Shown: piece by piece, positions 33,784 to 46,107 of the stretch
How the letters are laid out: the number at the start of each line of letters is the position of its first letter
Numbering within the stretch: position 1 is the first letter of the stretch
Assembly: GCA_035048815.1 (NCBI GenBank)
Contig: JAUCBN010000018.1
Location: 14,589,001-14,653,000, forward strand
Direction: 5' to 3'
DNA from: Abelmoschus esculentus
Taxonomy: Eukaryota > Streptophyta > Magnoliopsida > Malvales > Malvaceae
DNA: 64,000 nt
Made by a program: the position numbers and the translations under genes
Notes under the pieces: model-generated
The model's input: the letters and a program-made list of their open reading frames with translations, nothing else
Databases searched by the model: none
What the model was told of the DNA's origin: nothing

Positions 33784-34525
33784 TGATGCATGTATAAAAG
33801 ATGCGCATTTAAGTACAAGTGTAGACATCAAGTAATAAAGTGATAAGTATTTATCGAATGTCGTCTCCATAGAGATTTCTATACTTAATAGGTTTTCTTC
33901 AGTCCTCTTGCTTCTATAAAAGAAAAGTAAAAATACAATTTAGTTTATCTTGAAGTAACTAATAAACTAAACTAACTAAAGTAATAACAATTATGAGAGA
34001 GATAGGGTAGGATATATTGTATCTTATTGTGGATTCGATTGATCTGCTCCTTGTTCTAATGCAATTCCACTACACTGCCTCGGCAGTACTGTAGATACTA
34101 TCTCGGCAGCGATAATGTTTTCTGTCGCGGCAATCCCTTGCTCTTGGGCAGATTTACCAAAGTTCGGCAAAGTGTCCTTGTATGTCTCCGCATAACCCTA
34201 AGTAGAAACGCTGTTGAAGGTCAGTCCTTGATGATACCTCTTGGCGTTAATCAATTACAACCAACAACCAATCTCACACTTCTTTTAGCCGCTGAAACTC
34301 TTAACCTATCCCTAGGCCGAGTTAGTATCCCCAATTAAGTGAATACCGCACTTACTCCTTTCGTAAGACTAGCTATCCCGAGTCTAGATAAATGGATTGG
34401 TTCTGCTGCCTTGGTAGTACAAGTTTCTGCACAAATAAGTCCATGCATTGGTTCCATTAGGTGTAGATTTGATGATAAGTGCCCATGAAAAGTGTAGAAA
34501 ATGATAGTGATTTGAGCACTTATCA
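33784..34525 (-). repeat. 3' LTR of copy B, shortened by internal deletion
   Basis: 742 bp, against 1301 bp for the partner LTR at 40146-41446. Ends match. The middle is missing: similarity jumps near 34392 from the GAGTCTAGA region to a short block at 34400-34430, and again near 34435. Confidence 0.88.
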
Positions 34526-34558
34526 CACCCCCAAAGTTGAACTATTGCTTGTCCTGAA
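34526..34558 (-). other. Polypurine-tract module of copy B
   Basis: On the minus strand, TTGCTTCAGGACAAG and CTTTGGGGGTG end at the LTR start, parallel to copies A and C. Confidence 0.75.
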
Positions 34559-34817
34559 GCAATACAAATCATCAATTTGTCAAACTCTATTCTCTCTTGG
34601 TCTTATGCTTCTATCTATTCTCCCCACCATAACTATGTCTAATCCTTGGACTTGACCTTTAAGTTACTCAAGGGTGTACCTAGAAGACAAACTATAAGGC
34701 TAGTGTGTGTGTGTGTGCGTTTTTGAGGACAAGTTTGAGTAAAGGCCTTCTTAGATAAACTTTAAGTTCAAGACAAGTAGACTAGGTTTTAGTGTACTCT
34801 TCTTATAACAACAATTC

Positions 34818-34967
34818 CTTGAGCCAATTTCGGGCACCTTAAGTATAGTGTTTTCTCTATCTTAAATCTTAATTTTTTTGTTATTCTTTTATGCATAATA
34901 GAGCCAATTTCGGGCACCTCTAGCATGAAGAAGAGTCTTTCCTAGAGCCGGTCATAGATACCTCTAG
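34818..34967 (-). repeat. Array of three 26-nt hairpins in copy B
   Basis: Units lie at 34818-34843, 34898-34923 and 34942-34967, each exactly 26 nt. On the minus strand the arms are CTTAAG/CTCAAG (one mismatch), CTAGAG/CTCTAT (one mismatch) and CTAGAG/CTCTAG. Loops match GTGCCCGAAATTGG in the first two. Confidence 0.82.
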
Positions 34968-35305
34968 TTACCTTTCTAAAATCTAAGTCTTTATCACTTA
35001 AGTTCATTAAAAGAATTCCCATAGCCAAACAAGTCCTAAAAGTATTTTTAGTATTCAACCTCATAGCAAGCTTCTAAGTTTTTCTCATTAAGTATCCTAG
35101 AGTCAAGCTTTCAAAACAAATACTAACTATGGTAAGGAGAAAGATTTCTATTGCCTTTAAGAATAAACTAAGACAATACTGATGAAGAGTAGTGCAAAAG
35201 TATGTCAACAGTTTTAAGTACAATGATGGATATAAAAAAATTATCACTAAAAACTTCTTTTTCATAGCAGGAATACAGCAGTAGATAGCCTCGACAGTGT
35301 CTCTA

Positions 35306-35339
35306 CAACCCCAAACTCAAACCAAACATTGTCCTCAAT
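35306..35339 (-). other. Internal polypurine-like module of copy B
   Basis: On the minus strand, TTGAGGACAATG followed by GAGTTTGGGGTTG, about 780 bp before the terminal module, as in copies A and C. Confidence 0.68.
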
Positions 35340-35479
35340 GCTTAATTTAGGGGTAGACAATAAAAGATATGTATAAAATATAAGCATATAAGAGAAAAAA
35401 ATCAGAAAATAGTTTATATTAGCAAGAGAAGAACAATTAATATGATTCGGAAAAACTTTCTTCCATAATCTGTCTTCTC

Positions 35480-36942
35480 GGTCTGGCTATTGACGGCTGT
35501 GCCCTTGGTGATGGTGATGACTTTGCTCTTCTTGGTGGCTGAACTCTTGTAGGTGTGGCCCTTTTTATTGGGGCATTGACTTCTTCTCCTCTTTCAACTT
35601 CTGTATCCATGATTTGAGTGTCTCATTCGTTTTCCGGATCTGCCCCGGCAGACTAGATTCAGGGCTCGGTAGTTGATGAGCTTTCATAAATGTAGGCATC
35701 TATCTCAGCTGATAGACTGTCTATTGGTATCGGTGAACTTGGGGGAGTGTTGAAAAATCCCCTCCTTTTCGAAGGTCTTCTACTTTCAGATGATGCCGCG
35801 GTAGCGTCTGCTGCCCTAGGTGAGCCAGCTGCATGATGTTTTTGTTGCAGTCTGGATGTGAAGAATGGTCTCGGCCTTGGTACTAGAGTGGTCTCTGTGT
35901 ATGGTGTTGCCGTTATAAATATGTTTGTATGGCATTCTAGAAATTGCACTCCTTGGTTTGGGAAGCTTTGTATCATCATCGTGTTGTTGAAGTCTCGTTG
36001 GTATTTCATGTATCTTTGTTGGAGAAGGTCCATGGCTTCCATCCTCTACAAAATCTCCTGGTATGGATCTGTCGCGGTAGGGGCTTCGGCAGTGCCAGGT
36101 ACATCTGTCGTGTACTTCCCTCCGACAGTATAGTCAGCAGTAAATTTTTGTGGTGTTGCTTGGATAGGTTCTGCTTGTGTAATATGCATCACCCTGTGGT
36201 AGAATTCTCTGGTCCAGCCTTGCCTTGCTGGTGTGTATTCATTGGTTTCTTCTATTGGGACACCTAGAACAATGCACAAGGCAGAGATTAAACAGGGGAA
36301 ATATAAAGGACCTCGTTCTTTCTTACCGTAGTCATAAATTTCTTGAAGAATAATCTCTCTAACATTGATACTCCTATTTGTGATGATTGAGTGGATCAAA
36401 ACCGATTTCTTGCGGTCCACTGTACTGTTGTGGGAGGTAGGGATGAGTTGTCTCTTGATGAATGTACACCATATTTTTGCCTCGGGTTTGAGGCTTTTCC
36501 TTGTCACTAAACCTCTATGGGTATCGGTTTCCCATTGAGTGTTGCTATAACAAAGGTCATCCTTGATTAGCTCGTAATCTTGTGTGGTGATATCGTCCAT
36601 GAATTCGGCATGTCTATCACTGATGGGGATGATTCTATAAGAGTCGTTAATTACTTCTGTGTCAAGACGGACAGGCTTGCCTCGGTAGTGGACAAATAGA
36701 CTGTCTATGCTTGGCCCATGTGCATAAAATTCTCGCACTATGGTTGCATTAGTCTAGTGAGGTTTTGCGTAGAAGAATTCTAATTCTTGGTATTTAATTT
36801 TTCTAATCAGGTAGTTGTCGATGCCAAAATTCTCCTCCGGATTGATTTGAAAACCCTGTTCTTCCCATAGCTGTCGAGAGACAAAAGATTTGTTGAATCT
36901 TTCTAAGACAGTGGCGGGGGCAAATATGGTGTGTGCTGCCAT
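35480..36942 (-). pseudogene. Copy B second ORF: putative plant transposon protein (Transposase_32-like)
   Basis: The start at 36942 (MAAHTIFAPATVLERF) leads to one stop near 36754 and then 230 open codons (36738-36046). These show REFYAHGPSIDSLFVHYRGK, VRLDTEVINDSYRI, DDITTQDYELIKDDLCY, WCTFIKRQLIPTSHN and INVREIILQEIYDYGKK. After a stop and frame change, a Gln/Pro-rich tail (36042-35659) carries RRPSKRRGFF, a possible nuclear localisation patch. This is the least damaged version of the ORF in the window. It has no signal peptide or membrane segment. Function is unknown. Confidence 0.75.
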
Positions 36943-37098
36943 TGATGATTCTTGGATAATGTTGATAAGATGTTCTTTGAAGATGATCTGAAAGTTACAA
37001 GAATACAGGTAAGAATGCAGAGAGTATTGTAAGGAAAATTAGAATTCTAAAGAAATTTCAAGAATGCAAGAGTGAATAGTTCAAGAGCATGATGTTGT

Positions 37099-37235
37099 TT
37101 ATATAGGCCTTGGCAGTGTGACCGTTTTAACCACTAGCCGTTTTGTAGTTGTTTTGAATTTACTGCCCGTTAGCACTTACTACCGCAGCGTAAAACTCGG
37201 CAGATAGTCGTTACACTGTTTTCTACCCGTTAGGA
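37099..37235 (-). promoter_or_regulatory. Putative internal promoter before the second ORF of copy B
   Basis: On the minus strand TATATAA lies at 37105-37099. AACGG motifs upstream of it are at 37126-37122, 37142-37138, 37171-37167 and 37231-37227. The surrounding sequence is closely conserved with 8800-8885 of copy A. The candidate start codon is at 36942, about 155 bp downstream. Confidence 0.6.
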
Positions 37236-37639
37236 TTTCTGCAGCTTCTGACACTGTTTACTGCTCTAGGCAGGGTTTCTACCTTGAACTATTTCTCTTT
37301 TATTCTTGATTTTATTGTCCTAAAAAAAGAAAACTGAAACAAACTTAATAAAAATAATAAAATAAAATAATAATAATAGAATATCACTTAAAAGAAAATA
37401 ATAAAATAAGCATATAGAATAAAAATAATCCTAATAGAATAGAATAAAATAGAAGGGAAAAGACTAAGCTACTGGTGGAGTGCATGTAAATGTATCTCCC
37501 AAATTGCTTGTCTCTTGTTAGCCTGGTTGTTTCTGTAGTTTTTGGCCAATCCCTTTTTTTATTTCCTACCTCTCCATTGGTCTTAATTTTCTTGCCAAAA
37601 AATCTGTCGAGTGTGCTACCTAGGCAGGATATTTTGGCA

Positions 37640-38230
37640 TCAGCTTTTGTTGTTTAGAGGGATTTGCACTCTTCTGGACTATCAAATTTTCTTAAATTGT
37701 GGAATGCATTGAGTTTGACTGCTGATCATTGATCCTCATTGTCAACTCTCCGTTTTCCACATCTATCAAGGTTCGTCCAATAGCAAGGAAAGGTCTTCCT
37801 AGGATGATCGATGCATTTTCATCTGCTTCACAATCAAGGACACGGAAGTCGATAGGGAAAATAAACTTGTCAACCCTTACCAATATGTCCTCAATTTTTC
37901 CTTATGGATGCACATAGGATCTATCCGCAAGTTGGAGCAGCACTGTCCTAGGTTTCGCTCTTCCTATAACAAGTTTCTGAAAAACTGATTTAGGCATGAG
38001 ATTTATGCTTGCCCCTAGGTCACATAGTGCCTTTACTTCATAGTTGTTACCAATCGCACAAGGTATGGTGAAGCATCCAAGATCCTTCAGTTCGAGTGGC
38101 ATGCGATTGGCAGCATTGCCATGCATCCTTCAGTTGCTGTCACTGTCTCAAACTCACCTAGCTTCTTTCTTTTGGACACAATGTCTTTCAAGAATTTAAC
38201 ATAGTTGGGCATCTGTTCAATTGCCTCAAC
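37640..38230 (-). pseudogene. Copy B aspartic protease remnant
   Basis: The minus strand encodes MHGNAANRMPLELKDLGCF, CDLGASINLMPKSVFQKL (active-site region, near 38030) and, after a stop near 37902, VRVDKFIFPIDFRVLDCE and ASIILGRPFLAIGRTLIDV. The active-site region is intact here, unlike copy A. A frameshift or stop separates it from gag. Confidence 0.8.
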
Positions 38231-40021
38231 AATTGGCAAGTTGATGTGGACTTGCTTTGGTATATCAAGGAATTTTTTAAACTGATAGTCATGTTTATGT
38301 TTTTTAGCCTTTGTGGGAAAGGTGGTGGTGGTCTCATCTTATCTAGGGTTTCATTAGATCAGAATTTAATACCTGGGACCACTGTTTGTCTTGCTGTCTC
38401 GGCAGGATGTGTAGGTGCTGTCGAGCTTTCTGTTGGGGAATCGTCTTCGTGTTCAGTCTGTTCAGTATCCAAGTCCTTGTCTATGTCTTCTTGTGGAGCT
38501 TTGGTTGTTGACTTGCCCATTATTTCCTTTAGTTGTAGGCCACTTCTTGTTGTGATTGCTTTGCACTGTTCATGGCCCATTCCGTTAGCAACTTCAGTAT
38601 TGCTAGGTAATCCCTCTTGTGGTCTTGTATTTTGTCTTCGAGCGAATTGACCAACTTGGGTTTTTAATGATTTTATAGCAACTTCTTGGTTTTGCAGCCT
38701 CATCTTTGTTCTGTTCATGAAGTTATCAGTCTTCTTTATGAAATTACTATTCTCAGCCATATATGATTCAGTTTTCATAATAAAGGCCTTGAGAGTATTT
38801 TCAGTAAATTCATGGGCTATTGCTGCTGATGCATCTGCTGTTGTGGCAGTGATTGTTGTATCTGCTGCTGCAGTAGTGACTATTGTATCTGTTGCTGCGG
38901 TAGTGGCTGGTAATTAGAGGTTTGGTTGGTGCGGTTCAAGGTATTGTTGGGATTGCTCTATGAAAACTTTGGGTGCCTTTTCCAAGCCGGATTGTATGTA
39001 TTTGACATCATGTTGTTATTCTGATTGTAATTTCTCACATAAAATCCAGTTTCCTCGTCTTGCATATACTCAGAAGAATTTATAGCCTTTACTTTATAAG
39101 TATTCTGTTGTACTTGCATATTCTGAACCATTTTTGTTAAGGATGTCAATTGTGCTACCACCGAATTCTTGGTTTCTAGTTCATTTATTGTGGCATGGCG
39201 TCTTAATCCTCTTCACCTAGAAGTAGAAAATTGGAAATTATTCATTGCGAGTTTATTCAGAATCTATATAGCTTCTTCTGGGGCCTTGTCAAGGAATGTG
39301 CCGTTTACTGAGGCATCCAACATCATTCTAGTCGGGGCATTGGTGGCATTATAGAACATGGATACTTGTGTCCATAATGGGAATCCGTGTAGTGGACATC
39401 TGTTTAGTAGCTCTTTGTAGCGTTCCCAAGCCTCGTACATAGGTTCGTCATCAGCCTATCTAAATTAAGTGATCTCATTACGGATTCTATCATATAGATT
39501 TGTAGGGTTAAGTCTCGTAATGAATTCTCGGCAGAGTCCACTCCAAGATCCAATTGATCCTGTCAGAATACTGTTTAACTAGGTTGTGGCCCTATCCCTC
39601 AGTGAATAGGGGAAAAGTTTCAGCCTCAAAATATCTTCATGTACTCCTTTGATTTTGAAAGAGTTGCATACTTCCATGAAGGATTTGAGATGCTGTCTGG
39701 CGTCTTCTGTTGCAGACCCACTGAATTCTCCAATAGTATTGAGCATATTGAACATTACTTGTTTAAGATCAAAGTAGGTTGGCTCAATCTCTAGTGTAAG
39801 AACCCAGGGTTTAATCCATTTAAATCTTTCACCAAAAAGTCTCTGACAGTTAGCTGTCGCGACAGTGGTTGCTATTAATGGCCTCCAATGCCTTCAGGTA
39901 GATTCTGAATTCGTGGATTCACTGTCCTAGCTCCTTGGATCTGTCTTCTCAGCCTCTGATAAGTCCTTTCAATTTCTGGGTCGATATCACGTAATGGAGT
40001 GCTAGGGTTAGCCCTGGTCAT
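38231..40021 (-). pseudogene. Copy B gag remnant (Athila type)
   Basis: ATG at 40021 begins MTRANPSTPLRDIDPEIER. The capsid region follows with frameshifts to about 39550. Downstream fragments carry SVVAQLTSLTKMVQNMQVQ and YMQDEETGFYVRNYNQNNN (39161-39000). A stretch of Ala/Val/Gln codons (about 38910-38820) follows, then MKTESYMAENSNFIKKTDNF (38778) and an acidic linker. The zinc-knuckle segment is missing, as in copy A. Confidence 0.75.
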
Positions 40022-40120
40022 ACACCAAAGACCAAATAAAAATAAAAATAAAAATAACTAAAAATAAAAAGTAACTAAAAATAAAATTAAGATTATAAAG
40101 AAAATAAAATTCAGTGGTCA

Positions 40121-40139
40121 ATCCCCGGCAATGGCGCTA
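40121..40139 (-). other. Primer binding site of copy B
   Basis: On the minus strand TAGCGCCATTGCCGGGGAT follows the 5' LTR by six bases and matches the TGGCGCC(G)TTGCCGGGGA Athila-type site, with a T-to-A-type change near its start. Confidence 0.78.
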
Positions 40140-40145
40140 AAAACT

Positions 40146-41446
40146 TGATGTGTTTATAAAAGATGCGCATTTAAGTGCAAGTGTACACGTCAAGTAATAA
40201 AGTGATAAGTATTTATCGAATATCGTCTCCACAGGGATTGGTATACTTAATATGTTTTCTTCAGTCCTCTTGCTTCTATAAAAGAAAAGTAAAAACACAA
40301 TTTAGTTGATCTTGAAGTAACTAATAAACTTAACTAACTAAAGTAATAATAATTATGAGAAAGATAGGGTAGGATCCAGTTGTATCGTATTGTAGATTCG
40401 ATTGATCTGCTCCTTGTTCTAATGCAATTCCACTGCACTGCCTCGGCAATACTGCAGATACTGTCTCGACAGTGACAATGTTTTCTGCCGTGACAATCCC
40501 TTACTCTAGGGCATATTTACCAAAGTTCGGCAAAGTGTCCTTGTATGGCTTCGCTTATCCCTAAGTCGAAACGTTGTTGAAGGTCAATCCTTGATGATAC
40601 CTCCAGGCTTTAATCAATTATAACCAACAACCAATCTCACACTTCTTTTAGTCGCTGAAACTCTTAACCTATCCTTAGGTCGAGTTAGTATCCCCAATTA
40701 AGTGAATACCGCACTTACTCCTTTCGTGAGACTAGCTATCTCGAGTCTAGACGAATAGATTACTTACAAACTTCCCTCTCAGGCTTGGATGCAAGAACAA
40801 AGAATGGCAAAGAGTAAGAAAACTTCGATATTTTATTGCATTGAAATAAGAATCAAAATACAATCTTCTCTCACAAAAATTTAACAACCTTCACCAACAC
40901 CCTAAGAAAAATTAGAACATGATGGGAAGAACTGTTCCTAAGACTCTCTCAAAGTATATCTAGCTAATTCTCTCTAATTTTTCACATCCTCTTAACCCTA
41001 GGACGGTTATGCCTTTATATAGGCTTGGCCTAGGGCAAACCTTTCCTAATTAGAGTACAACTTGGAGTAGGGAACAAGATATGCACTTTAAGTTAAATAT
41101 TTTCAAGTTTGATCTTCTAGAAGGTTTAATCTCGCGTGACCTTGTCCATGGGCTTTTCTTGTGTTGTTTAGCTCCAAATCTTGGGCTTCTTGTTCAACAA
41201 TGCTCTCCTCAATTTTCTCTTTCAACTACCAGCCATATCGCTTTTTCTTTTCTACTGCCTCGGCAGTATTTGTTCCTACACAGATAAAAAGATACAGTAA
41301 AGTATGTCTTTTCTATAAATATGATCTTTGATAGTATTTTCCTAAATACATCATATTAAGTCCATGCATTGGTTCAAGTAGGTGTAGATTTGATGATAAG
41401 TACCCATAAAAAGTGTATAAAGTGATAATGATTTGAGCACTTATCA
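40146..41446 (-). repeat. 5' LTR of copy B
   Basis: 1301 bp, bounded on the minus strand by TGATAAGTGC and an end close to ACATCA. It has a TATA-like TATATAAAG on the minus strand near 41015-41023. Confidence 0.9.
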
Positions 41447-41451
41447 CCGTG

Positions 41452-41880
41452 GAAGAGGAAAGAATATTCAAGATGAGCCACCTACTACCCCAATGGTCGA
41501 ACCGTCTTGGTCTCTTTAGTTTTCGCAACCATCGAAGGGTTCTTTTACTGACGTCTTGTATTCGTTTATGTCTGCTATGGGTGCTACAGAAGTTTCGATG
41601 CCCTTGTCTTCTTACTATCCATAGCCGAAATATGTGCCTGAGTTTGCTTCTGTGCCTCAATTTCTATATTTTGGATCTAGCTCAGGTATTGTAGATCAAA
41701 CTCCTCCTTAGAGACTGTTTTACACCGGTCCCAGTGGTAGTGGTTCTACCTCAGGAACTGTTCAAGAAGAGGAGGATGAGGAAGAAGAAGACGTTGAAAG
41801 ATTACAATGAAGAAATCTGCATCAAGATCATCGTCCACCACGTTACGGCATGGGTGAACATAAACGTCATTAGTTTTTTA
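41452..41880 (+). pseudogene. PMD gene 3' part, continued after copy B
   Basis: The sequence resumes after the duplicated CCGTG. It encodes broken frames with EPPTTPMVEP, then a Gly/Ser/Thr-rich region and an acidic tail (EEEDEEEEDVERLQ) followed by a basic HRPPRYGMGEH end. The Ser-rich linker and acidic-then-basic tail fit the C-terminus of MULE-borne PMD proteins. The tail is duplicated just downstream (41991-42103). Confidence 0.6.
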
Positions 41881-42226
41881 GTTAAATATATATAAAACAT
41901 TTCAAAGGTTAAATTTATTAAAAAAAACATTCAATAGATAAGAAGACGTCTACAATCAACATAACAAACATATGAAATAAAAAATTAAAAAGAGGAGGAT
42001 GAGGACGAAGAAGACGTTGAAAGATTACAACGAAGAAATCTACATCGGGATCATCGTCCACCACGTTACGTCATGGGTGAACATAGACGCCATTAGTTTT
42101 TTAGTTATGTAATGTTTTTTTAATTTTTTATTTCATATGTTTGTTATGTTGATTGTAGACGTCTTCTTATCTATTGAATGTTTTTTTTATAAATTTAACC
42201 TTTAAAATGTTTTTTTTATATATTTA
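41768..42226. repeat. Tail duplication with a ~107-bp inverted repeat in the MULE
   Basis: The PMD tail sequence occurs twice in direct orientation (41768-41880 and 41991-42103). Between them lies 41884-41990, which is the reverse complement of 42117-42226. The result is a hairpin with ~107-bp arms and a ~126-bp loop holding the second tail copy. The arrangement looks like a template-switch product rather than a transposon: no target duplication was found. Confidence 0.88.
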
Positions 42227-42399
42227 ACAGTTTAATCGTATAATAACTATTAAAAAAAATTGTAACATGTTAAAGAATAAGAACTGTAAAACAAATATGA
42301 CACATTAAAGAATAATCAAATTTTAAGGAGTACTAACTGTATACATTAAAGAATAATCAAATATTAAAGAATCACTCTATTGATGGACCAACTCGATGA

Positions 42400-45170
42400 G
42401 GGCATGTTCTTATTGTTTGTCCTGGATTCTTACAAATTGTTCATAACTTTTGTTGCCCAGTAATTTTTCTTTGATCGACCAAATCTTCATCGCAGAATAT
42501 TCAAGTGGATATTGGACGATCTTTTTTCTCTCGTCTTAATGCAAAATTAGGGAATATTTTCTGTTTATCGTTCGCTTCAACTTTATCCCATTTATTTCCA
42601 ATAGGAGGAAACTTGCGTTCGTAAACCTTAAATACAGTTTACAACAAGTAAACCGGGTCAACAACCGTCATGTAATTTAACTGGACAGAAGAACAAGCAG
42701 CAATAGTGTGCGGGCAGGGATATTTAAATGTTTGGAAGAACCCAAAATCAAATGTTCTTTTCCTCAGATCAACTATGTAAGCATTATGTTATATACCTTC
42801 TAACGGTCTGGAGTATTACAAGACACGGAATAAATGCCCTTCCCGTGAGAAATATGTCACATTCATCAAATTCGACTGTTGTACAAATACTTGTAATTTA
42901 TTTCGTAGATTTGGGTGAACTGTATGACCATCTTCTATATATTCTTGAGCTTGTTTACCCAATGTGACAAAGAGGGTATCTAACCGATAATACGTGGCTT
43001 TGACAACAGAAGTGATCGGTAAGTGTCTCAGTCCTTTCAACGATGAGTTGATCGCCTCGGCTAAGTTAGTGGTCATATGACCATATCTTGTCTCTATCAA
43101 ATGAACGAAGCCACTTCTCTTGGGGTAGATTAAGAAGATAGTTATATCCATCTACATTGTGATGTTTTAATTCCTCCAAAAGTTGTTCGACTTCACAAAC
43201 CAAGTATGTGTTTCTTGTGTAATAAAAAACGCTTGGTTAAGAATTATGAAAACAAATTTGAAGAAGAAAAATAAAATACTAACCCATTCGAAGCACCATT
43301 ATACGTTTATCAGGGCTTTTGAACCTCGACAAGTAATTAGCTGCAATGTAGATTAGACAATACCAATGATAAATATGTAGTGGTTTCCAAGATCAACCCA
43401 TCTTCTGCATTACAAATTTGATCGCTTTACCTAAGTCAAAAATTACACATATTCCATCATCTCGTTCCCGCAAGACAGGAGATAGAACATACCTTTGGAA
43501 GTTCTTGAGGAAGAACTCCCAATAAGGGAGATCCTCCTTTTCGACAATTGCGAAGGCAACTGGAACAGTCTTTCACTTACCATCTTGTGCAACTGCAAAC
43601 AATAAGATTTTGGTGTACTTACCATACAACCAAGTACCGTCGAGCTGAATTATCGTTTTGTAATGACGGAATGCATTGACAAATTATAGAAATGTCCAAA
43701 ACAATTATTCAAATTCGTAAACACCGGGTATGACATGGTCATTTTCATATGCTGGTATTGTTTCTAGCTTGACCACCATCCCCAGAATATGTTTTTGTAT
43801 CAGTGAAAGCCACGATCGTAATTCATTGTACGATTCCTCCCACTGACCGTACAATTTCTAAACGGCATGTTGTCGAGCATACCATGCTCGTTGGTACTCA
43901 CCATAGTAATCGTATTGAGATGTGACTGAAGCCATACAAGTTCTAACGGCTACTCATGGATTCGCTTTCACCAAAGACATAATGGCATCACACAGCACGT
44001 GCACATCCAAGTTTCAATAATCCTGATTAAGGCGATCCACGGTGCATGTGTGAGGGTCTTCACACTTGGTAATCCGCCAAAGGTTGTTTAGTTTCTTTAG
44101 ATGAGAAACATGAACCCTCCATTTACATCTCGGTTTCTTGTGTACACATTCAGCAATGTACTTGTTAGCTACATTTTTTTAAACACCAGGCGTAACAGAG
44201 TGGAGGATATTATAATGCTTGATTGCTGCAATCGCCAGATCTTTGGTCTCGAAAACCTTTCCTTTATATATTTTATGAAAAACACTTTGATTGTATTGAT
44301 CGATCTGAGAGAATTGTAGAAATTTCGGAGCATTGAAGGCTTCCATATCAATTGATGCAAAGTGGGACGGTGGCTCGTAAAACGATATTGTTATTGAATT
44401 GTTAGGGGCATTAACTTCCTTTGGCTCCTTCATATCTTTGGGTAGGCCATAAAAAGGACCTAGCTCTTCACCATCAAGGTTGGGCTCCTAAATCGTTTCT
44501 TCGTCAGAGTGGTCACCCTCAAATTCGAACAACCGTAAGTTCAAGTCCACCATATCACCAATAATTGTGGATGAATGTTAGATTGGTGGGAAGTTCAAGT
44601 CAAATTCAGAAGGAGCGAATGAAGACGGTTGGATGGATGGCAGGTTAAGGTCAAAGTCAAAAGAAGCTACACAAGAATGTCTTGCCATCGAAGACGATGG
44701 AACATCAACATCGTTCTGTGAACAATGTGTTGACAGCAAGTTGATGTTGTCTCTAATATTTTTTGTAGGGCTATAAACATTAGAATCGAAGTCAAAATTT
44801 GCACGACGTTAATTTGGGAAGGCATTAACATCATCATCATCAGAAAAAATTGCAAACAACTCTAACGCCCCCCTAAGGAATATTGTATGTACGACTCGAT
44901 CATCAATTTCACGTCGCCATTGTCTGCCACATGGTAGATTATATAATACAATATCTCCAACGATGTCGGTAATCGATATTTTAACGAATCTAATTTTTGA
45001 CCTCAAGTATGAGGAACATGATTCGATATTTTCTTCATCAATGACCTATAAATTAATCTCCGCGGAAGCTCAATTATAATTGTATTCGAAGATTGAGAGA
45101 CCACACCCAGAGATGCATCACCAACCATCTGACTATCATAATAAACTAAAGTAGTGATTCTTCTTGACAT
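42400..45170 (-). pseudogene. MuDR-type MULE transposase
   Basis: The start at 45170 reads MSRRITTLVYYDSQMVGD. An acidic, Asn/Ser-rich N-terminal region follows, then the Mutator DNA-binding region (KVFETKDLAIAAIKHYN, ECVHKKPRCKWRVHVSHL near 44250-44110). The MULE catalytic domain is seen as KTIIQLDGTWLYGKYTKILL, VPVAFAIVEKEDLPYWEFFL and, further on, RYGHMTTNLAEAINSSLKGL (about 43080-43020). A SWIM-type zinc finger remnant (CPHTIAAC) and DPVYLL/VFKVYE lie near 42720-42600. Many stops and frameshifts make it non-functional. It would have cut and joined DNA at the terminal inverted repeats. Confidence 0.88.
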
Positions 45171-45473
45171 TTTTGCTTTCAATTTCGAATTGCTTCTTAG
45201 AATTTCTTTGATCTTCTTGGTGAAATTCAGTTTGCTTTGAACTTCTAGTTGAAATTCTAAGCTGAAGGCCGAGTTAAAGAATGCTAGAAATCGTTTTTGC
45301 AGAAAGCGACTTTTGTTGTTAGACTGGAAATCGCTTTTTGCAGGAAACGATTTCCTGTAAAAAATATCTTGTTGAGAAAAACGACTTATGCACTATATAA
45401 TGATTCGATTCCCTGCTAATTTCATATTGTATTTCATGCGTTTTAAGAAAGAGTTGTACACATAGCTATATTT

Positions 45474-45905
45474 CCGTGTGTTCTTCTTTTTGTTGGTACA
45501 TCTTGTTATACTTCATTTAGTAGAAAGATAAAATACGATGAGTTCTACGACTTAATATCGACAGAGGTTGTGAAGTCGACAACAAGAGAAATCTTGTACA
45601 TACAAGCAAAAATAATAGTGGATGAACCAAGGCCTAAAGCGTATTACAATTTAAAATTATCATCTTCCAAAAAGCTCCGTAAGATGTTTTGAGGTTACAA
45701 AAATATTCCATGTCAATATATCGAGATCTATGTAAAATTAAAAGATGAAGTTAGTTCATCAAGCAACGTTGAAAGAGCTACAGATCCAGTTGACGAAGAA
45801 GTAATTCTACAACGTATCAACAACAGACGGCATCAAAAGGAACAAAGAATTGAAGAACTAAATTTAACATCAGACGTGTCTACAGAATACAAAGACATGA
45901 AATAG
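45474..45905 (+). pseudogene. Unrecognised third coding remnant of the MULE
   Basis: The frame reads ...YDEFYDLISTEVVKSTTREI, then KAYYNLKLSSSKKLRKMF, one TGA at about 45690, and continues with CQYIEIYVKLKDE, Ser-rich residues, EEVILQRINNRRHQKEQRIE and ends DMK-stop at 45905. Amino-acid composition is protein-like for ~140 codons with only one internal stop, unusual for this AT-rich setting. It lies upstream of the divergent transposase gene and inside the right TIR. I do not recognise the family. Confidence 0.45.
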
Positions 45906-46107
45906 ACGATTCCTCAGCCACTTAGATATTTCTTATGTAAAGTTTTGTATTTTCGTTTAAGGTTACGATAAGAATTTTAAAAGTATATTAAAAAATAATG
46001 GGTAAAATTGCGTTGTGTAAAAAGCGATTTTTATGAGATAGAAATCGCTTTTTGTACGGAGCGATTTCCTTGATCTAGGACTTTTACGCTTCCAAACCCT
46101 AGGAAAT

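Larger units (their letters stand above)
33784..41446 (-). mobile_element. Copy B: Athila-related element without RT/integrase, minus strand
   Basis: On the minus strand it begins TGATAAGTGC (41446) and ends ATGCATCA (33784). The target duplication CCGTG is perfect (33779-33783 and 41447-41451). The interior has gag, protease, the internal promoter-like block, the second ORF, internal and terminal polypurine modules and the hairpin array, in the same order as copy A. No RT or integrase is present. It interrupts the PMD gene of the MULE. Confidence 0.92.

Noticed and set aside
38246..38917. Plus-strand ORFs of 134 and 66 codons
   Set aside because: They are antisense to the gag/protease region of copy B, whose family motifs are clear on the minus strand.
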